DNA of 43,768 nucleotides, taken from the NCBI GenBank assembly GCA_009784565.1, contig WRBL01000012.1, positions 1 to 43,768 on the forward strand, in the 5' to 3' direction. Below, in pieces: positions 15,674 through 24,638 of this stretch (the stretch's first letter is position 1; every line of letters begins with the position of its first letter). The position numbers and the translations under genes are program-made. This DNA is from Streptosporangiales bacterium. Its GTDB lineage: Bacteria > Actinomycetota > Actinomycetes > Streptosporangiales > Streptosporangiaceae. The notes below the pieces were generated by a model. It made no database searches and was not told the origin of the DNA. It worked only from the letters and a program-made list of their open reading frames with translations.

Positions 15674-15874
15674 TCAGTCACGGTGGCGGCGCTTGCCGGA
15701 GATGGTGCGGTAGCTGAGGCCGGTGCCGGGGACCGAGAACGTCCGCAGGACCTTGCCGTCGACGCGCTTCGTGACCCGTGCGCCCTTGACCCCGGCGCTG
15801 TAACTGAGCCCCCGCTTGGACAGCGTGACCCGGAACGGCCCCATCCGCAGCGACTTCCGAAATTCCCATCCCAT
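15674..15874 (-). CDS. DUF4236-family small protein
   Basis: A 66-residue basic protein with the DUF4236 signature MGWEFRKSLRMGPFRVTLSKRG, then SYSAGVKGARVTKR and PGTGLSYRT. The function of the family is unknown. There is no signal peptide or membrane segment. AGGCAG precedes the ATG. It is the third gene of the short non-steroid interlude. Confidence 0.8.
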   Translation of the reverse strand: MGWEFRKSLRMGPFRVTLSKRGLSYSAGVKGARVTKRVDGKVLRTFSVPGTGLSYRTISGKRRHRD

Positions 15875-15929
15875 CTGCCTACAATAGAGCGCCTCGCGGC
15901 CGCCCGGGGGTGTTCGGCAACTGCAGCGC

Positions 15930-17558
15930 CTACATGCGGAGGAGGGCCGCGGCGGCGGGACGGATGACCTTGCCCGTCGCGTTCCGGGGAAGGGGCTCGG
16001 TGGTGATCAGCCAGCGGCTCGGGACCTTGTACTTGGCCAGGCGCTCACGCGCGTACGACGTGAGCTCGCCTTCGGTGATGGACGCGCCCGGCTCCGTCAC
16101 CACGATGGCGGCGACCGCTTCCCCGAGGTCGGCGCTGGGCACGCCGAAGACGCCGCATTCGGAGATCGTGGGGTGAACGCTCAGCACGTTCTCCACCTCG
16201 GCCGGGTACACGTTCTCGGCGCCGCGCAGGATGAGGTCGGACCGGCGGCCGGCGATGCTCAGCCTGCCGTCGCGGAAGATGCCGATGTCGCCGGTGCGGA
16301 ACCAGCCGCCCGGGGCGGTCGACGCCCGGGTCGCGACCGGGTCGTTCCAGTACTCAAGCATGATCTGGGCACCGCGCAGCCAGATCTCGCCCTCGATCCC
16401 GTCCGGCACCTCGTCCCCGGACGGGCCCCGGACCGACACTTCCACGTTCGGCACCGGACTGCCGACGGTGTCGGGGTCGGCGAGCAGGTCCGCGGCGGTG
16501 GCCATGGTGGCCGCGGTGGAGGACTCGGTAAGGCCGTAGGTGGTGACGAGGGACTGCCCGGCCGCGGGCAGGGCGGACCGGACCCGCTCCTTCAGCTCGG
16601 CCGTGGACGGGGCGCTGTTCACCGACAGGGACTTCAGCGAGCTCAGGTCGTACTTTCCCAGGTCGGGATGGGACACGAGCCGGGACAGCATCGTGGGCAT
16701 CGCGCCCCAGTTGGTGACGCGCTCGCCTTCGATCATCTCCAGGACCCGGTCGATCTCGAACCGGCCCTCGTAGACGATCGCCGTGTCTCCCACCGCCAGC
16801 CGCGGAACGGCGAGGTTGTGCAGCGACGCGATATGGAACAGCGGCGACATCAGCAGGAACCGGCGGTCGGGCGGTGGCGGGAACCCCATCTCGGCGGCGA
16901 GCGCGTCCCCGAGCAGGATGTACCAGGAGGCGGCGATGACGTTCCGGTGGGAGTGCGTGGCGCCCTTGGCCTGGCCCGAAGTCCCGCTGGTGAACAGGAC
17001 GACCGCCGGGTCGTCCTCGCTGACCTCGACCTCGGGCGCCTCGACCCCGGGATGACGGGTGGCGAGGGCTGGCAGGTCTTCCTGGGTGGAGATCACCGGG
17101 ACGCCGACGTCCGCGATCATCCGGCGGCGGGGCTCGTCCGCGATGATGACCTTGGGCCCGGTCAGTTCGATGCCGTACCGCATCTCGGGCGCGGCCCACA
17201 TCGAGTTCATGCCGACGGCGACCGCGCCGAGAGCGGTCGTGGCCCAGAAAGCGATGATCCACTCGGGGCTGTTGGCCGCGCAGATGGCGACCCGGTCGCC
17301 CTTGCCCACGCCGTAGTCGGTCCGCAGCCCCTCGGCGAACGCCGCGGCTACCGCGTAGTGCCGGGCGAACGACAGCCGGGAATGCTCGGTGACCAGGTAC
17401 TCTCGCCCGCCGAACCGGGCCGAGGCCCTCAGCAGCTCGCCCAGCGACCGCTGCCGGTTGGCGAAGACGGGCAGTGCCTGGCCGAGCACGTTCTCCGTGT
17501 GGATCTCGAACGGCTGGCCTGGGGCAGTGATGGCGGCGAGCGCCTCGTCCCTTGTCAT
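15930..17558 (-). CDS. Acyl-CoA synthetase (class I adenylate-forming)
   Basis: A 542-residue AMP-forming ligase. Motifs: VVLFTSGTSGQAKGATHSHRN (P-loop), TTYGLTESSTAA, WFRTGDIGIFRDGRLSIAGRRSDLILRGAENVYPAEVE (hinge and A8) and PRNATGKVIRPA with the catalytic lysine. It activates a carboxylic acid to its CoA thioester. The ATG at 17558 overlaps the stop of the preceding ligase (ATGA), making it the eighth and last gene of the fadD19-led operon. It does not look like FadD3 at the N-terminus, so I do not call it the HIP-CoA ligase. A steroid acid or side-chain acid is a likely substrate by context. Confidence 0.85.
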   Translation of the reverse strand: MTRDEALAAITAPGQPFEIHTENVLGQALPVFANRQRSLGELLRASARFGGREYLVTEHSRLSFARHYAVAAAFAEGLRTDYGVGKGDRVAICAANSPEWIIAFWATTALGAVAVGMNSMWAAPEMRYGIELTGPKVIIADEPRRRMIADVGVPVISTQEDLPALATRHPGVEAPEVEVSEDDPAVVLFTSGTSGQAKGATHSHRNVIAASWYILLGDALAAEMGFPPPPDRRFLLMSPLFHIASLHNLAVPRLAVGDTAIVYEGRFEIDRVLEMIEGERVTNWGAMPTMLSRLVSHPDLGKYDLSSLKSLSVNSAPSTAELKERVRSALPAAGQSLVTTYGLTESSTAATMATAADLLADPDTVGSPVPNVEVSVRGPSGDEVPDGIEGEIWLRGAQIMLEYWNDPVATRASTAPGGWFRTGDIGIFRDGRLSIAGRRSDLILRGAENVYPAEVENVLSVHPTISECGVFGVPSADLGEAVAAIVVTEPGASITEGELTSYARERLAKYKVPSRWLITTEPLPRNATGKVIRPAAAALLRM

Positions 17559-19189
17559 CGCAGAAATCGCTCCCGTCCGGCTTTTCGGAACTCTTCGCGC
17601 AGGACCGCCTTGTCCTCCTCTGTCATCAGCACGTACGACGGGCCCCCGCGTCCGGCCCACCTATACACAGCGTCGTCGCAGGCCCAGCCCTCCATCTGCA
17701 GCTCCTTCTTCCGGATCTTGCCCGAGCCGGTGGCTGGCAGTTCCCGGCACACGCGCACAAAACGTGGCGCACCCTTTGTACCAAGATCTTCGTGTCTGGT
17801 AAGGAAATCAGGCAATTCAAGATCATCTAGCCGAACGGACCGGTGTGTCTCGATCGCGGCCATCACCTGGTCCCCGCTCCGGGGATCGGGCACGCCGTAG
17901 ACCGCGGCCGCCACGATTCCGGGGTGGCGGCGCAGCACCCGTTCGATGAGCAGAGCGGAGAGATTCTCGCCGTCCACGCGGATCCAGTCCCCGGAGCGGC
18001 CGGCGAAGTAGAGGTAGCCGCCGGCGTCGCGGAACGCGAGGTCCCCGGTGAGATACCAGTCGCCGGAGATCCGTTCCGCATCCGCTTGAGGGTTGTTGTA
18101 GTAGCCCTCGAACCGGGCGGCGCCCTCGGTGTCGACCAGCTCGCCGATCGCCTCCTCGGCGTTGGTCACCCGCCCCCGGGCGTCCAGCAGCGCGGGCGGG
18201 CAGGGCGAGCGGGTCTCGGTGTTCACGACCTGGACCGCGGGACGGGCGGGGCGGCCGAGGGCGCCGGGCGGCATGTCCGGGGCGAGGGCGATCATGCCAG
18301 AACTCTCACTGGAGCCGTAGGCCTCGATCAGCCGGCAGCCGAAGCGCTTGAGGAACTCCTCCTGGTCGTCCGGTGACGCCTCGGTGCCGAACGCGTGCGT
18401 CAGGGTGTTGCGGTTATCGTCGGGGCGCTCGGGGGTGGCCAGGATGTAGGAGATGGCCTTGCCGACGTAGCTGAAGAACGTGATGCCGTAATGGCGGACG
18501 TCGGGCAGGAAGCCCGTGGCGGAGAACGTTTCCGCCAGGCAGACGGTGGCGCCGACGGCCAGGGACGGCGCCCACAGGGCCATGATCGCGTTGCCGTGGA
18601 ACAGGGGCATCGCGCAGTAGGTGACGTCGCGGCGCCGGATGTCGTACTTGGCGCAGTTGGCGCGGGCGAGGCGGGCCAGGCGCCCCTGGGAGCAGATCGC
18701 CGCCTTGGAGGCGCCGGTGGTCCCGGAGGTGAACAGCAGCAGCATCCGGGTGATCTCGGTGACCGCCGGGTCCCGGTCCGGCTCGGCGGGCGGGTACTCC
18801 CCGCCCGTGAGCAGGAACCGGTCGCGGGGCACGCCGATGTCGAGGCCGTCGAGGAGTTCCAGTCCCTCGGGATCGGTGACGACGAACTGCAGGTCGGCGT
18901 GGCGGACCTCGGCCGCCAGCGGCTCGCCGCGCTTCGTCGAGTTGATTCCGACGATCGTGGCCCCGCACAGGGCGGCGGCGCCGAGCCAGAAGATGTAGTC
19001 GGGGACGTTCTTCAGGAGCACCCCGATGTGAAACGGCTTCCCGGGATCGGCGTGCCGCGCCGCCCACGCGGCGCGGGCGGCGCTCTCGCGGACGACCTCG
19101 TCCCAGGTCCAGGAGCTTTTCCGGGTACGCAGGCCCGGGTGGCTATCGCCACGCCGGGCCAGCAGCAGGTCCGCGACGGTCTCGCTCAC
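17555..19189 (-). CDS. Acyl-CoA synthetase, FadD17-like
   Basis: A 544-residue ligase closely resembling recalled FadD17 (Rv3506): HIGVLLKNVPDYIFWLGAAALCGATIVGIN, LLLFTSGTTGASKAAICSQGR, YCAMPLFHGNAIMALWAPSLAVGA, FFSYVGKAISYILATPERPDD, EAYGSSESSG, DWYLTGDLAFRDAGGYLYFAGRSGDWIRVDGENLSA and SGKIRKKEL. In cholesterol degraders FadD17 activates a shortened C24 steroid side chain. The C-terminus is about 40 residues longer than FadD17 (ending near FRKAGRERFLR). The GTG start overlaps the OYE stop as GTGA, and the stop overlaps the next ligase. Substrate range is inferred. Confidence 0.85.
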   Translation of the reverse strand: MSETVADLLLARRGDSHPGLRTRKSSWTWDEVVRESAARAAWAARHADPGKPFHIGVLLKNVPDYIFWLGAAALCGATIVGINSTKRGEPLAAEVRHADLQFVVTDPEGLELLDGLDIGVPRDRFLLTGGEYPPAEPDRDPAVTEITRMLLLFTSGTTGASKAAICSQGRLARLARANCAKYDIRRRDVTYCAMPLFHGNAIMALWAPSLAVGATVCLAETFSATGFLPDVRHYGITFFSYVGKAISYILATPERPDDNRNTLTHAFGTEASPDDQEEFLKRFGCRLIEAYGSSESSGMIALAPDMPPGALGRPARPAVQVVNTETRSPCPPALLDARGRVTNAEEAIGELVDTEGAARFEGYYNNPQADAERISGDWYLTGDLAFRDAGGYLYFAGRSGDWIRVDGENLSALLIERVLRRHPGIVAAAVYGVPDPRSGDQVMAAIETHRSVRLDDLELPDFLTRHEDLGTKGAPRFVRVCRELPATGSGKIRKKELQMEGWACDDAVYRWAGRGGPSYVLMTEEDKAVLREEFRKAGRERFLR

Positions 19190-20349
19190 GGCACCGGATC
19201 GACCAGTACGCAGCGGGCACGGCTGTAGATCGTCGGCATGCACTTGTTGCAGTGAACGCAATTCGACGTCACCGAGGCGTCGGCCTGGATCCGGTTGATC
19301 AGGTCCGGCTCCATCAGCAGGGCCCGGCCCATCGCGACGAAGTCGAAGCCCTCGGCCATCGCCCGGTCCATCATCGGCTTGCCCGTGATGCCCCCGAGGA
19401 GGATGAGGGGCAGGTTCACGGCCTCGCGGACCCGTTTGGAGTCCTCGAGGAGATAGCCGTCGGTGTACGGGTATTCGCGGATCAGCTTGTGCCCGAAGCG
19501 CTTCAGCGCCGGGCCGAACGGCCCCGGGAACGCCTCGGCGAACTCCTTGACCGGCGCGTCGCCCTTGAACAGGTACATCGGGTTGAGCAGCGAACTGCCC
19601 GCGGTCAGTTCCAGGGCGTCGACGGTGCCGTCGCGTTCCAGCCACTGCGCCACCGTGACCGCCTCGTCCAGGCCGAAGCCGCCGCGGACCCCGTCGTCCA
19701 TGTTGAGCTTGGCGGTGACGGCGAGCTTTCCGCCGGCGTTGTCGCGGACCGCCCGGGCGACTTCCCGCGCGAGGCGGGCCCGGTTCTCCAGCGGGCCGCC
19801 GTAGCTGTCCTTGCGGTGGTTCAGCTTGGGGCTGAGGAACGAGCTGACCAGGTAGTTGTGGCCGAAGTGGATCTCGACCGCGTCGAAGCCCGCCTCGATC
19901 GCCATGGCCGCGGCCCGGCCGTGCGCCGCGGCGACCTCCTTGAGCCGGGAGGCCGACGCCCGGCGGGCGATGCCCTGGCCCATCCCTCCCCAGCCGGGGC
20001 CGAGGGGGAAGCCCCGGGCGGCGTCCAGGCCCGCGACCAGGCCGGCGTGGCCGATCTGGGCCGAGACGGCGGCCCCCTCGGCGTGGACCGCGTCGGTGAG
20101 CTTCCTCAGGCCGCCAACGGCCTCGGGGCGCCAGTGGATCTGGTTCGCGTCGGTCCGCCCCTCCGGGGCGACGGCGCAGTAGGCGACCGTCGTCATGCCG
20201 ACGCCGCCCTGGGCCATGGCCACGTGGAAATCGATCAGCTGGTCCGTGACCAGGCCCTTGCGGCTGCGGCCCTCGTAGGTGGAGGACTTGATGGTCCGGT
20301 TCCGCAGGGTGACCGGGCCGAGACGGGCCGGTTCGAAGACGTCATGCAT
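19186..20349 (-). CDS. Old-Yellow-Enzyme-family reductase with Fe-S motif, single-domain
   Basis: A 387-residue NADH:flavin oxidoreductase/OYE TIM barrel: FEPARLGPVTLRNRTIKSSTYE at the N-terminus, AQIGHAGL, the active-site block EIHFGHNYLVSSFLSPKLNHRKDSYGGPLENRARL, and FVAMGRALLMEPDL (FMN phosphate site). The C-terminus adds CVHCNKC...C, an Fe-S ligand pattern as in 2,4-dienoyl-CoA reductase and BaiCD/BaiH, but with slightly shorter spacing. Those enzymes are about 640-670 residues and carry a C-terminal FAD/NAD(P)H domain, which is absent here. A separate electron donor is therefore expected, possibly the flavoprotein two genes upstream. The likely reaction is reduction of a conjugated enone or dienone steroid. 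Confidence 0.85.
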   Translation of the reverse strand: MHDVFEPARLGPVTLRNRTIKSSTYEGRSRKGLVTDQLIDFHVAMAQGGVGMTTVAYCAVAPEGRTDANQIHWRPEAVGGLRKLTDAVHAEGAAVSAQIGHAGLVAGLDAARGFPLGPGWGGMGQGIARRASASRLKEVAAAHGRAAAMAIEAGFDAVEIHFGHNYLVSSFLSPKLNHRKDSYGGPLENRARLAREVARAVRDNAGGKLAVTAKLNMDDGVRGGFGLDEAVTVAQWLERDGTVDALELTAGSSLLNPMYLFKGDAPVKEFAEAFPGPFGPALKRFGHKLIREYPYTDGYLLEDSKRVREAVNLPLILLGGITGKPMMDRAMAEGFDFVAMGRALLMEPDLINRIQADASVTSNCVHCNKCMPTIYSRARCVLVDPVP

Positions 20350-21001
20350 CAGTATGGACTCCGAAGTCGGTCTTCGCGATGAACAGGCCCTCGGCGGTGA
20401 CGCAGACCTTCCCGCCGGCCTCGATCGTCCCCTCCGTGCGCAGCTTGCGCCCCTCGGCGCTGACCTGCCTGGCGGTCAGGGTCAGCGGGACGCCCAGGGG
20501 CACCGGCCGCCGGTAGCGCAGGGTCAGTTCCGCGGTGGGGCCCACCGCGCCGGCCCAGAAGTTGGCGGCGCCGAACAGGTGGTCCATCAGGAGCGCGGAC
20601 ACGCCGCCGTGAACGTAGCCGGGCGGCCCTTCGTACAGCGCGTCCAGTACCGTCTCGGCGACCACCGGTCCGTCGGGCAGCCCGCGCATCGGCAGGCCGG
20701 GGGCGAACGCGTTCTGCCGTCCGTTCACCGGGTTGCGCAGCGCCGGCTCCTCCCGGGGGCGCTTGCGCCACGCGTTCGTCCGGGGCTCGGGCTGGGGCAC
20801 GTGCCGTTCGGCCCGGCCCGCCAGCTCGTTCAGCCGGGCGGTGAGGTCCTCAAGCTCCGCCTTCGGCGCCTTCTCCGCGTGCAGCAGGGCCGTGACCAGG
20901 CGCCTGGCGGCGGCCACGGCCGCCTCCGCCTCCTCGCTGGCCGGCTCGAACGTGAAGTGGCGGACGCCGCCCTCCTCCGCGGGCGCGGCTTCCGTGGTCA
21001 C
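20342..21001 (-). CDS. Hotdog-fold (PaaI-like) thioesterase
   Basis: A 219-residue protein with a ~100-residue N-terminal alpha-helical region rich in Ala/Glu, followed by a PaaI-type hotdog domain: GPPGYVHGGVSALLMDHLFGAANFWAG, AELTLRYRRPVPLGVPLTLTARQVSAEGRKL, CVTAEGLFIA. The HGG motif is the thioesterase active-site segment. It is expected to hydrolyse acyl-CoA, perhaps freeing stalled steroid-CoA esters. The GTG start overlaps the previous stop by 4 bp, and its own stop overlaps the OYE start by 8 bp. The N-terminal extension is longer than in typical PaaI proteins. Confidence 0.83.
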   Translation of the reverse strand: MTTEAAPAEEGGVRHFTFEPASEEAEAAVAAARRLVTALLHAEKAPKAELEDLTARLNELAGRAERHVPQPEPRTNAWRKRPREEPALRNPVNGRQNAFAPGLPMRGLPDGPVVAETVLDALYEGPPGYVHGGVSALLMDHLFGAANFWAGAVGPTAELTLRYRRPVPLGVPLTLTARQVSAEGRKLRTEGTIEAGGKVCVTAEGLFIAKTDFGVHTDA

Positions 21002-22473
21002 GCCGGGTCCCCGGGGCGGGTGCCCGCCGGGTTCGCGGCCGGGTTCGCGGCCGCGGCCTTCCCGGCGCGGCGCCCGAAGAAGGTGCCGTCGCCGATCGAG
21101 GTTCCGCTGACGTACCCCTCTCCGTGCAGCCCGGAGGCGGCCCGGCCCGCGGCGTACAGGCCGGGCACCGGTTCCCCGGCGAGGCCGAGGACCGAGCCGT
21201 CGGCGGTGGTGCGCAGGCCGCCCAGGGTGAAGCCGTTGACCCCGGTCTCCATGGCCATCCCGAAGAACCCGTCCCTCGGGTCGAGGGCGGCGAACGGCCC
21301 GGTCAGCGGGCGCAGCCATTTCGGGTCCTTGTGGAAGTAGGGGTCCGCGCCCTCGGCCGCGTGCCGGTTGTAGGTGGCGACGGTGGTCTCCAGGGCGCCA
21401 GGCGGCATGCCGAGCTCGGTTTCCAGTTCCGCCAGGGTCTCGGCCGCGTACTTGGGCCGGACGCCCCAGACGTCTGACTCGGGGATGTCCTCGTAGCCCT
21501 TCTCGTCGATGATCGCCCAGTACGGCGCGGGCTGGTGCAGGACCGCGGCCTCGCTGAACGTCCCGGGGTACACGTCCTCGTTGATGAACCGCTCGCCGCG
21601 CGCGTTCACCAGCATCCCGCGCACCAGCGCGGCCGGCAGCGCGGTCAGCGCCACCTGGACCGACGACATCCGCCGGGTGGCCGCGCCGGCTTTCTGCGCC
21701 ATGAGGATCCCGGAACCGTCGTCGAGCCCGTCGCTGACCTTGCCGTGCCCGACCAGGGCCGTCGCGTGCTCGGCCAGCATCTCCTCGTTGTCCACGAACC
21801 CCCCGGTCGTGATGATCACGCCCCGGCGGGCGGTGTAGGTGACCGTCTCGCCGAACTTCCGGGCGGTCGCGCCGGTGACGCGCCCGCCGGCTCCGTCGGT
21901 GACGAGGTCCGTGGCCCGGGTGTCGGTGTGGATCACGGCGCCCGCGCCGGCCACGGCGGCGGCGAGTTTCTCCATCAGGACACCGCCGGCGAACAGCGGC
22001 GCCGACGGCCGGTGGCCGCGCGGCACCGCCCGGGCGAGGGTGTTGTAGGGCCAGGCGTTCTCCCCCAGCCACATCAGCCCGTCGGTGGTCGGCGCCATCC
22101 AGGCCGGGGACTCGTACAGGGACGGCTCGAACGGCACCCCGCGGGCCCGGAACCATTCGAAGTGCTCGACGCTGCCGTCGCAGTACAGCCGCAGCTTCTC
22201 CTCGTCGGCGTGCGGCCCGAGGGCCGCCTTGAGGTACGCGAACATGTTGTCCGCGTCGTCGCCGTCGAACCCGCAGGCCCGCTGGATGCCGGTGCCGCCG
22301 CCGAGGTAGATCTCGCCGCCAGACTGGGCGGCCGATCCGCCCGGGCCGCTCGCCCGTTCGGCGATGATCACCCGCGCGCCGGCGACCGCCGCCTCGTAGG
22401 CGGCGGCCGCCCCGGCGCAGCCGAAGCCGATGACCAGGACGTCGCAGTCGTGGTGCTGCCCGGACTCGCTCAT
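20998..22473 (-). CDS. FAD-dependent oxidoreductase, KstD/fumarate-reductase-like
   Basis: A 491-residue flavoprotein of the FAD_binding_2 family, which includes 3-ketosteroid delta-1-dehydrogenase and fumarate/urocanate reductases. Seen are CDVLVIGFGCAGAAAAYEAAVAGARVIIAERA (dinucleotide site), GGSAAQSGGEIYLGGGTG, GVIITTGGFVDNEEMLAEH, RGMLVNARGERFINEDVYPGTF, NGFTLGGLRTTADGSVLG and PGLYAAGRAASGLHGEGYVSGTSIGDGTFFGRRAG. It could introduce or reduce a ring double bond. Classic KstD active-site tyrosines cannot be placed by eye. It is embedded in the OYE/ligase operon with 4-bp overlaps on both sides, implying a shared pathway. Confidence 0.87.
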   Translation of the reverse strand: MSESGQHHDCDVLVIGFGCAGAAAAYEAAVAGARVIIAERASGPGGSAAQSGGEIYLGGGTGIQRACGFDGDDADNMFAYLKAALGPHADEEKLRLYCDGSVEHFEWFRARGVPFEPSLYESPAWMAPTTDGLMWLGENAWPYNTLARAVPRGHRPSAPLFAGGVLMEKLAAAVAGAGAVIHTDTRATDLVTDGAGGRVTGATARKFGETVTYTARRGVIITTGGFVDNEEMLAEHATALVGHGKVSDGLDDGSGILMAQKAGAATRRMSSVQVALTALPAALVRGMLVNARGERFINEDVYPGTFSEAAVLHQPAPYWAIIDEKGYEDIPESDVWGVRPKYAAETLAELETELGMPPGALETTVATYNRHAAEGADPYFHKDPKWLRPLTGPFAALDPRDGFFGMAMETGVNGFTLGGLRTTADGSVLGLAGEPVPGLYAAGRAASGLHGEGYVSGTSIGDGTFFGRRAGKAAAANPAANPAGTRPGDPA

Positions 22474-23513
22474 GCGGCGGTCTCCCGTACCAGCTCGACG
22501 ACCTGGTCCAGGTGGTGCAGGTCGGTACTCACGGTGAACGTGGTGATCACGGTGTCGAGCCACCGGGGCAGCTCTTCCTTGATCTTGGCCAGGGGCCCGA
22601 CCAGGGCGACGTCCTCCACCAGCCGGGTGGGCACCGCCTTGATGGCGGCGGCCTTGTCCCCGGCCAGGTAGTGCCGCTGGATCGTCTCGGCCTCGGCCCC
22701 GTAGCCCATCCGGGTGAAGACCGCGTTGTGGTAGTTCTCCTGCTTGGCCCCCATGCCCCCGATGTAGAGGGCCAGGGACGGGCGCAGGTAGTCGGCGGCC
22801 CGTTCAACGTCGTTATCGACGATGATCCGCAGCGGGCCGCCGACTACGTCGAACGTGTCCTTGCCGTGCCGGGCGCCCGGCTTCCCGAAGCCGTCGGCGA
22901 GGGCGTTTTCGTAGAAGTCGTTCATGGACGGGGAGAAGAACATCGTGTTCCACCCGTCGGCGGTCTCGGCGGCCAGGGCGATGTTCTTCGGCCCCTCCGC
23001 GCCCAGGTAGATCGGGATCTCGGTCCGGTAGGGGTGCAGGATCGACTTCAGCGGCTTCCCGAGCCCGGTGCCCGCGTAGGGCAGCTGGTAGTGCTTGCCC
23101 TCGTAGGTGACCGGCCCCTCGCGGGCGATGACCTTCCGCAGGATGTCGATGTACTCCCGGGTCCGTTCCAGCGGACGGGGGTAGGGCTGGCCGTACCAGC
23201 CCTCCACCACCTGCGGGTTGGACGTGCCGATCCCGATGATCACCCGGCCCTGCGTGAGGTGGTCCATGGTCATGGCGGTCATCGCCAGGGTGGCCGGCGG
23301 CCGGGCCGACAGCTGGGACACGGCGGTCCCGAGATGCACGTGAGAGGTCCGGGAGCCGTACCAGGCCAGCGGGGTCCAGGCGTCGCTCCCCCAGGCCTCG
23401 GCGGTCCAGATCTGGTCCAGCCGCAGCCGGTCGGCCGCGGCGAACAGGTCGGGCGCCTCAGCGGGCGGGCCCGCGCTCCAGTAGCCCGCGACGGTGGCGA
23501 TCTTCACGCTCAC
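22470..23513 (-). CDS. LLM-class (F420-dependent-type) oxidoreductase
   Basis: A 347-residue luciferase-like TIM-barrel protein: LDQIWTAEAWGSDAWTPLAW, LGTAVSQLSARPPATLAMTAMTMDHLTQGRVIIGIGTSNPQVVEGWYG, REYIDILRKVI and IPIYLGAEGPKNIALAAETADGW. Many actinobacterial members use F420 rather than FMN. It starts with GTG overlapping the preceding stop (GTGA) and ends in an ATGA overlap with the flavoprotein gene. Such enzymes are frequent in KstR regulons without an assigned step. The cofactor is an inference from the family. Confidence 0.87.
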   Translation of the reverse strand: MSVKIATVAGYWSAGPPAEAPDLFAAADRLRLDQIWTAEAWGSDAWTPLAWYGSRTSHVHLGTAVSQLSARPPATLAMTAMTMDHLTQGRVIIGIGTSNPQVVEGWYGQPYPRPLERTREYIDILRKVIAREGPVTYEGKHYQLPYAGTGLGKPLKSILHPYRTEIPIYLGAEGPKNIALAAETADGWNTMFFSPSMNDFYENALADGFGKPGARHGKDTFDVVGGPLRIIVDNDVERAADYLRPSLALYIGGMGAKQENYHNAVFTRMGYGAEAETIQRHYLAGDKAAAIKAVPTRLVEDVALVGPLAKIKEELPRWLDTVITTFTVSTDLHHLDQVVELVRETAA

Positions 23514-24610
23514 CGAAGCTTCCCCAGCCGGTCCAGGGTCGCGTCGCCCTCGCTGACCAGGCTGGCCACCAGGTCGGCGACCGGCTGGGCCTCGCTGAAC
23601 CGGCCGACGATCTGGCCGGTCGGCATCGGGACAACGTCCGGGTCACCGGACTTCATGAGGCGCTGGTGCGCGTCGGCGACGAGAATGTTCTGCAGCGGCA
23701 TCGGGAGCGGATCAGGCGCGCCCTCGGCTTCCCAGGCCTTAGTCCAGCTGTTCTTCAGCAGCCGGGCCGGCTTGCCGGAGTAGATGCGGGACCGGACCGT
23801 GTCGCTGGAGGTCGCGGCGAGCAGGGCGTCGTGCATGGCGCCCTCGGTGACGGTGAGCTTGTACTCCTCCGTGGTCAGCCACGCGGTGCCCATCCACACG
23901 CCGGAGGCCCCGAGGGCCAGGGCGGCGGCGACCTGGCGGCCGGAGCCGATGCCGCCGGCCGCGAGCACCGGGACGTCCGGTCCGAGCGCGTCCACGATCT
24001 CGGGGATGAGCACCATGGTGCCGATCTCGCCGGTGTGGCCGCCGGCCTCGTGCCCCTGGGCGATGACGATGTCGACCCCGTTGCCCGCATGGCGCCGGGC
24101 GTGCTCGGCCTTGCCCGCGAGGGCGGCGACGAGCATGCCGTGCTCGTGGGCCTGGGCGATCACGTCATCGGGCGGAGAGCCGAGCGCGTTCGCGATCAAG
24201 CTGGCCCGGTGCGACAGGGCGACCTCGACGTGCTGGCGGGCGACGGAGTGCAGCCAGCCCAGGACCGCCCCGTTCGTCTCGGCCTCGGCCAGCGGCGGGA
24301 CGCCGAGCTTCAGCAGCGTCTCGTCGACCCACGCCCGGTGGCCTTCCGGGACCAGCTTGGCCAGGTCTAGTTCGGCGCCCTCGGCAGGCACCTTGGCCGG
24401 CATCACCACGTCCACCCCGTAGGGCTTGCCGTCGGTGTTCTCGTCCATGAACGTCAGGGCCGCGTCCACGTCGGCCGGGTCGTTGTACCGGACGCACCCG
24501 AGCACGCCGAGGCCGCCGGCGCGGCTGATGGCCGCGGCGACGTGCTCGGAGGGGGTGAACCCGACGATCGGGTGCTCGATGCCGAGCCGGTCACACAGAC
24601 TGGTACGCAC
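23510..24610 (-). CDS. Nitronate-monooxygenase-family flavoprotein
   Basis: A 366-residue FMN TIM-barrel protein of the same superfamily as IpdC but clearly different from it: LCDRLGIEHPIVGFTPSEHVAAAISRAGGLGVLGCVRYNDPADVDA, GVDVVMPAK, VDIVIAQGHEAGGHTGEIGTMVLIPEIVDALGPDVPVLAAGGIGSGRQVAAALALGASGVWMGTAW. The GTG at 24610 is preceded by AAGGAG. It is second in the operon, 28 bp after the fadD19-like gene. By family it could oxidise a nitronate or, as in IpdC, dehydrogenate a CoA thioester; the latter is favoured by context only. Confidence 0.85.
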   Translation of the reverse strand: MRTSLCDRLGIEHPIVGFTPSEHVAAAISRAGGLGVLGCVRYNDPADVDAALTFMDENTDGKPYGVDVVMPAKVPAEGAELDLAKLVPEGHRAWVDETLLKLGVPPLAEAETNGAVLGWLHSVARQHVEVALSHRASLIANALGSPPDDVIAQAHEHGMLVAALAGKAEHARRHAGNGVDIVIAQGHEAGGHTGEIGTMVLIPEIVDALGPDVPVLAAGGIGSGRQVAAALALGASGVWMGTAWLTTEEYKLTVTEGAMHDALLAATSSDTVRSRIYSGKPARLLKNSWTKAWEAEGAPDPLPMPLQNILVADAHQRLMKSGDPDVVPMPTGQIVGRFSEAQPVADLVASLVSEGDATLDRLGKLR

Positions 24611-24638
24611 TGCTCTCCTTAGGGCGGGCCGGGACCGG

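Noticed and set aside
15930-17558. Assignment of this ligase as FadD3 (HIP-CoA ligase)
   Set aside because: Its N-terminal half does not resemble recalled FadD3, and it belongs to the KstR-type operon rather than the KstR2 block.
17555-19645. 696-codon version of the FadD17-like ligase
   Set aside because: The extra N-terminus lies in the OYE gene in another frame; the GTG at 19189 with a GTGA overlap is the natural start.
20342-22156. One 604-codon minus-strand protein
   Set aside because: Only the 219 residues from the GTG at 21001 form a hotdog protein; the upstream part lies inside the flavoprotein gene in another frame.
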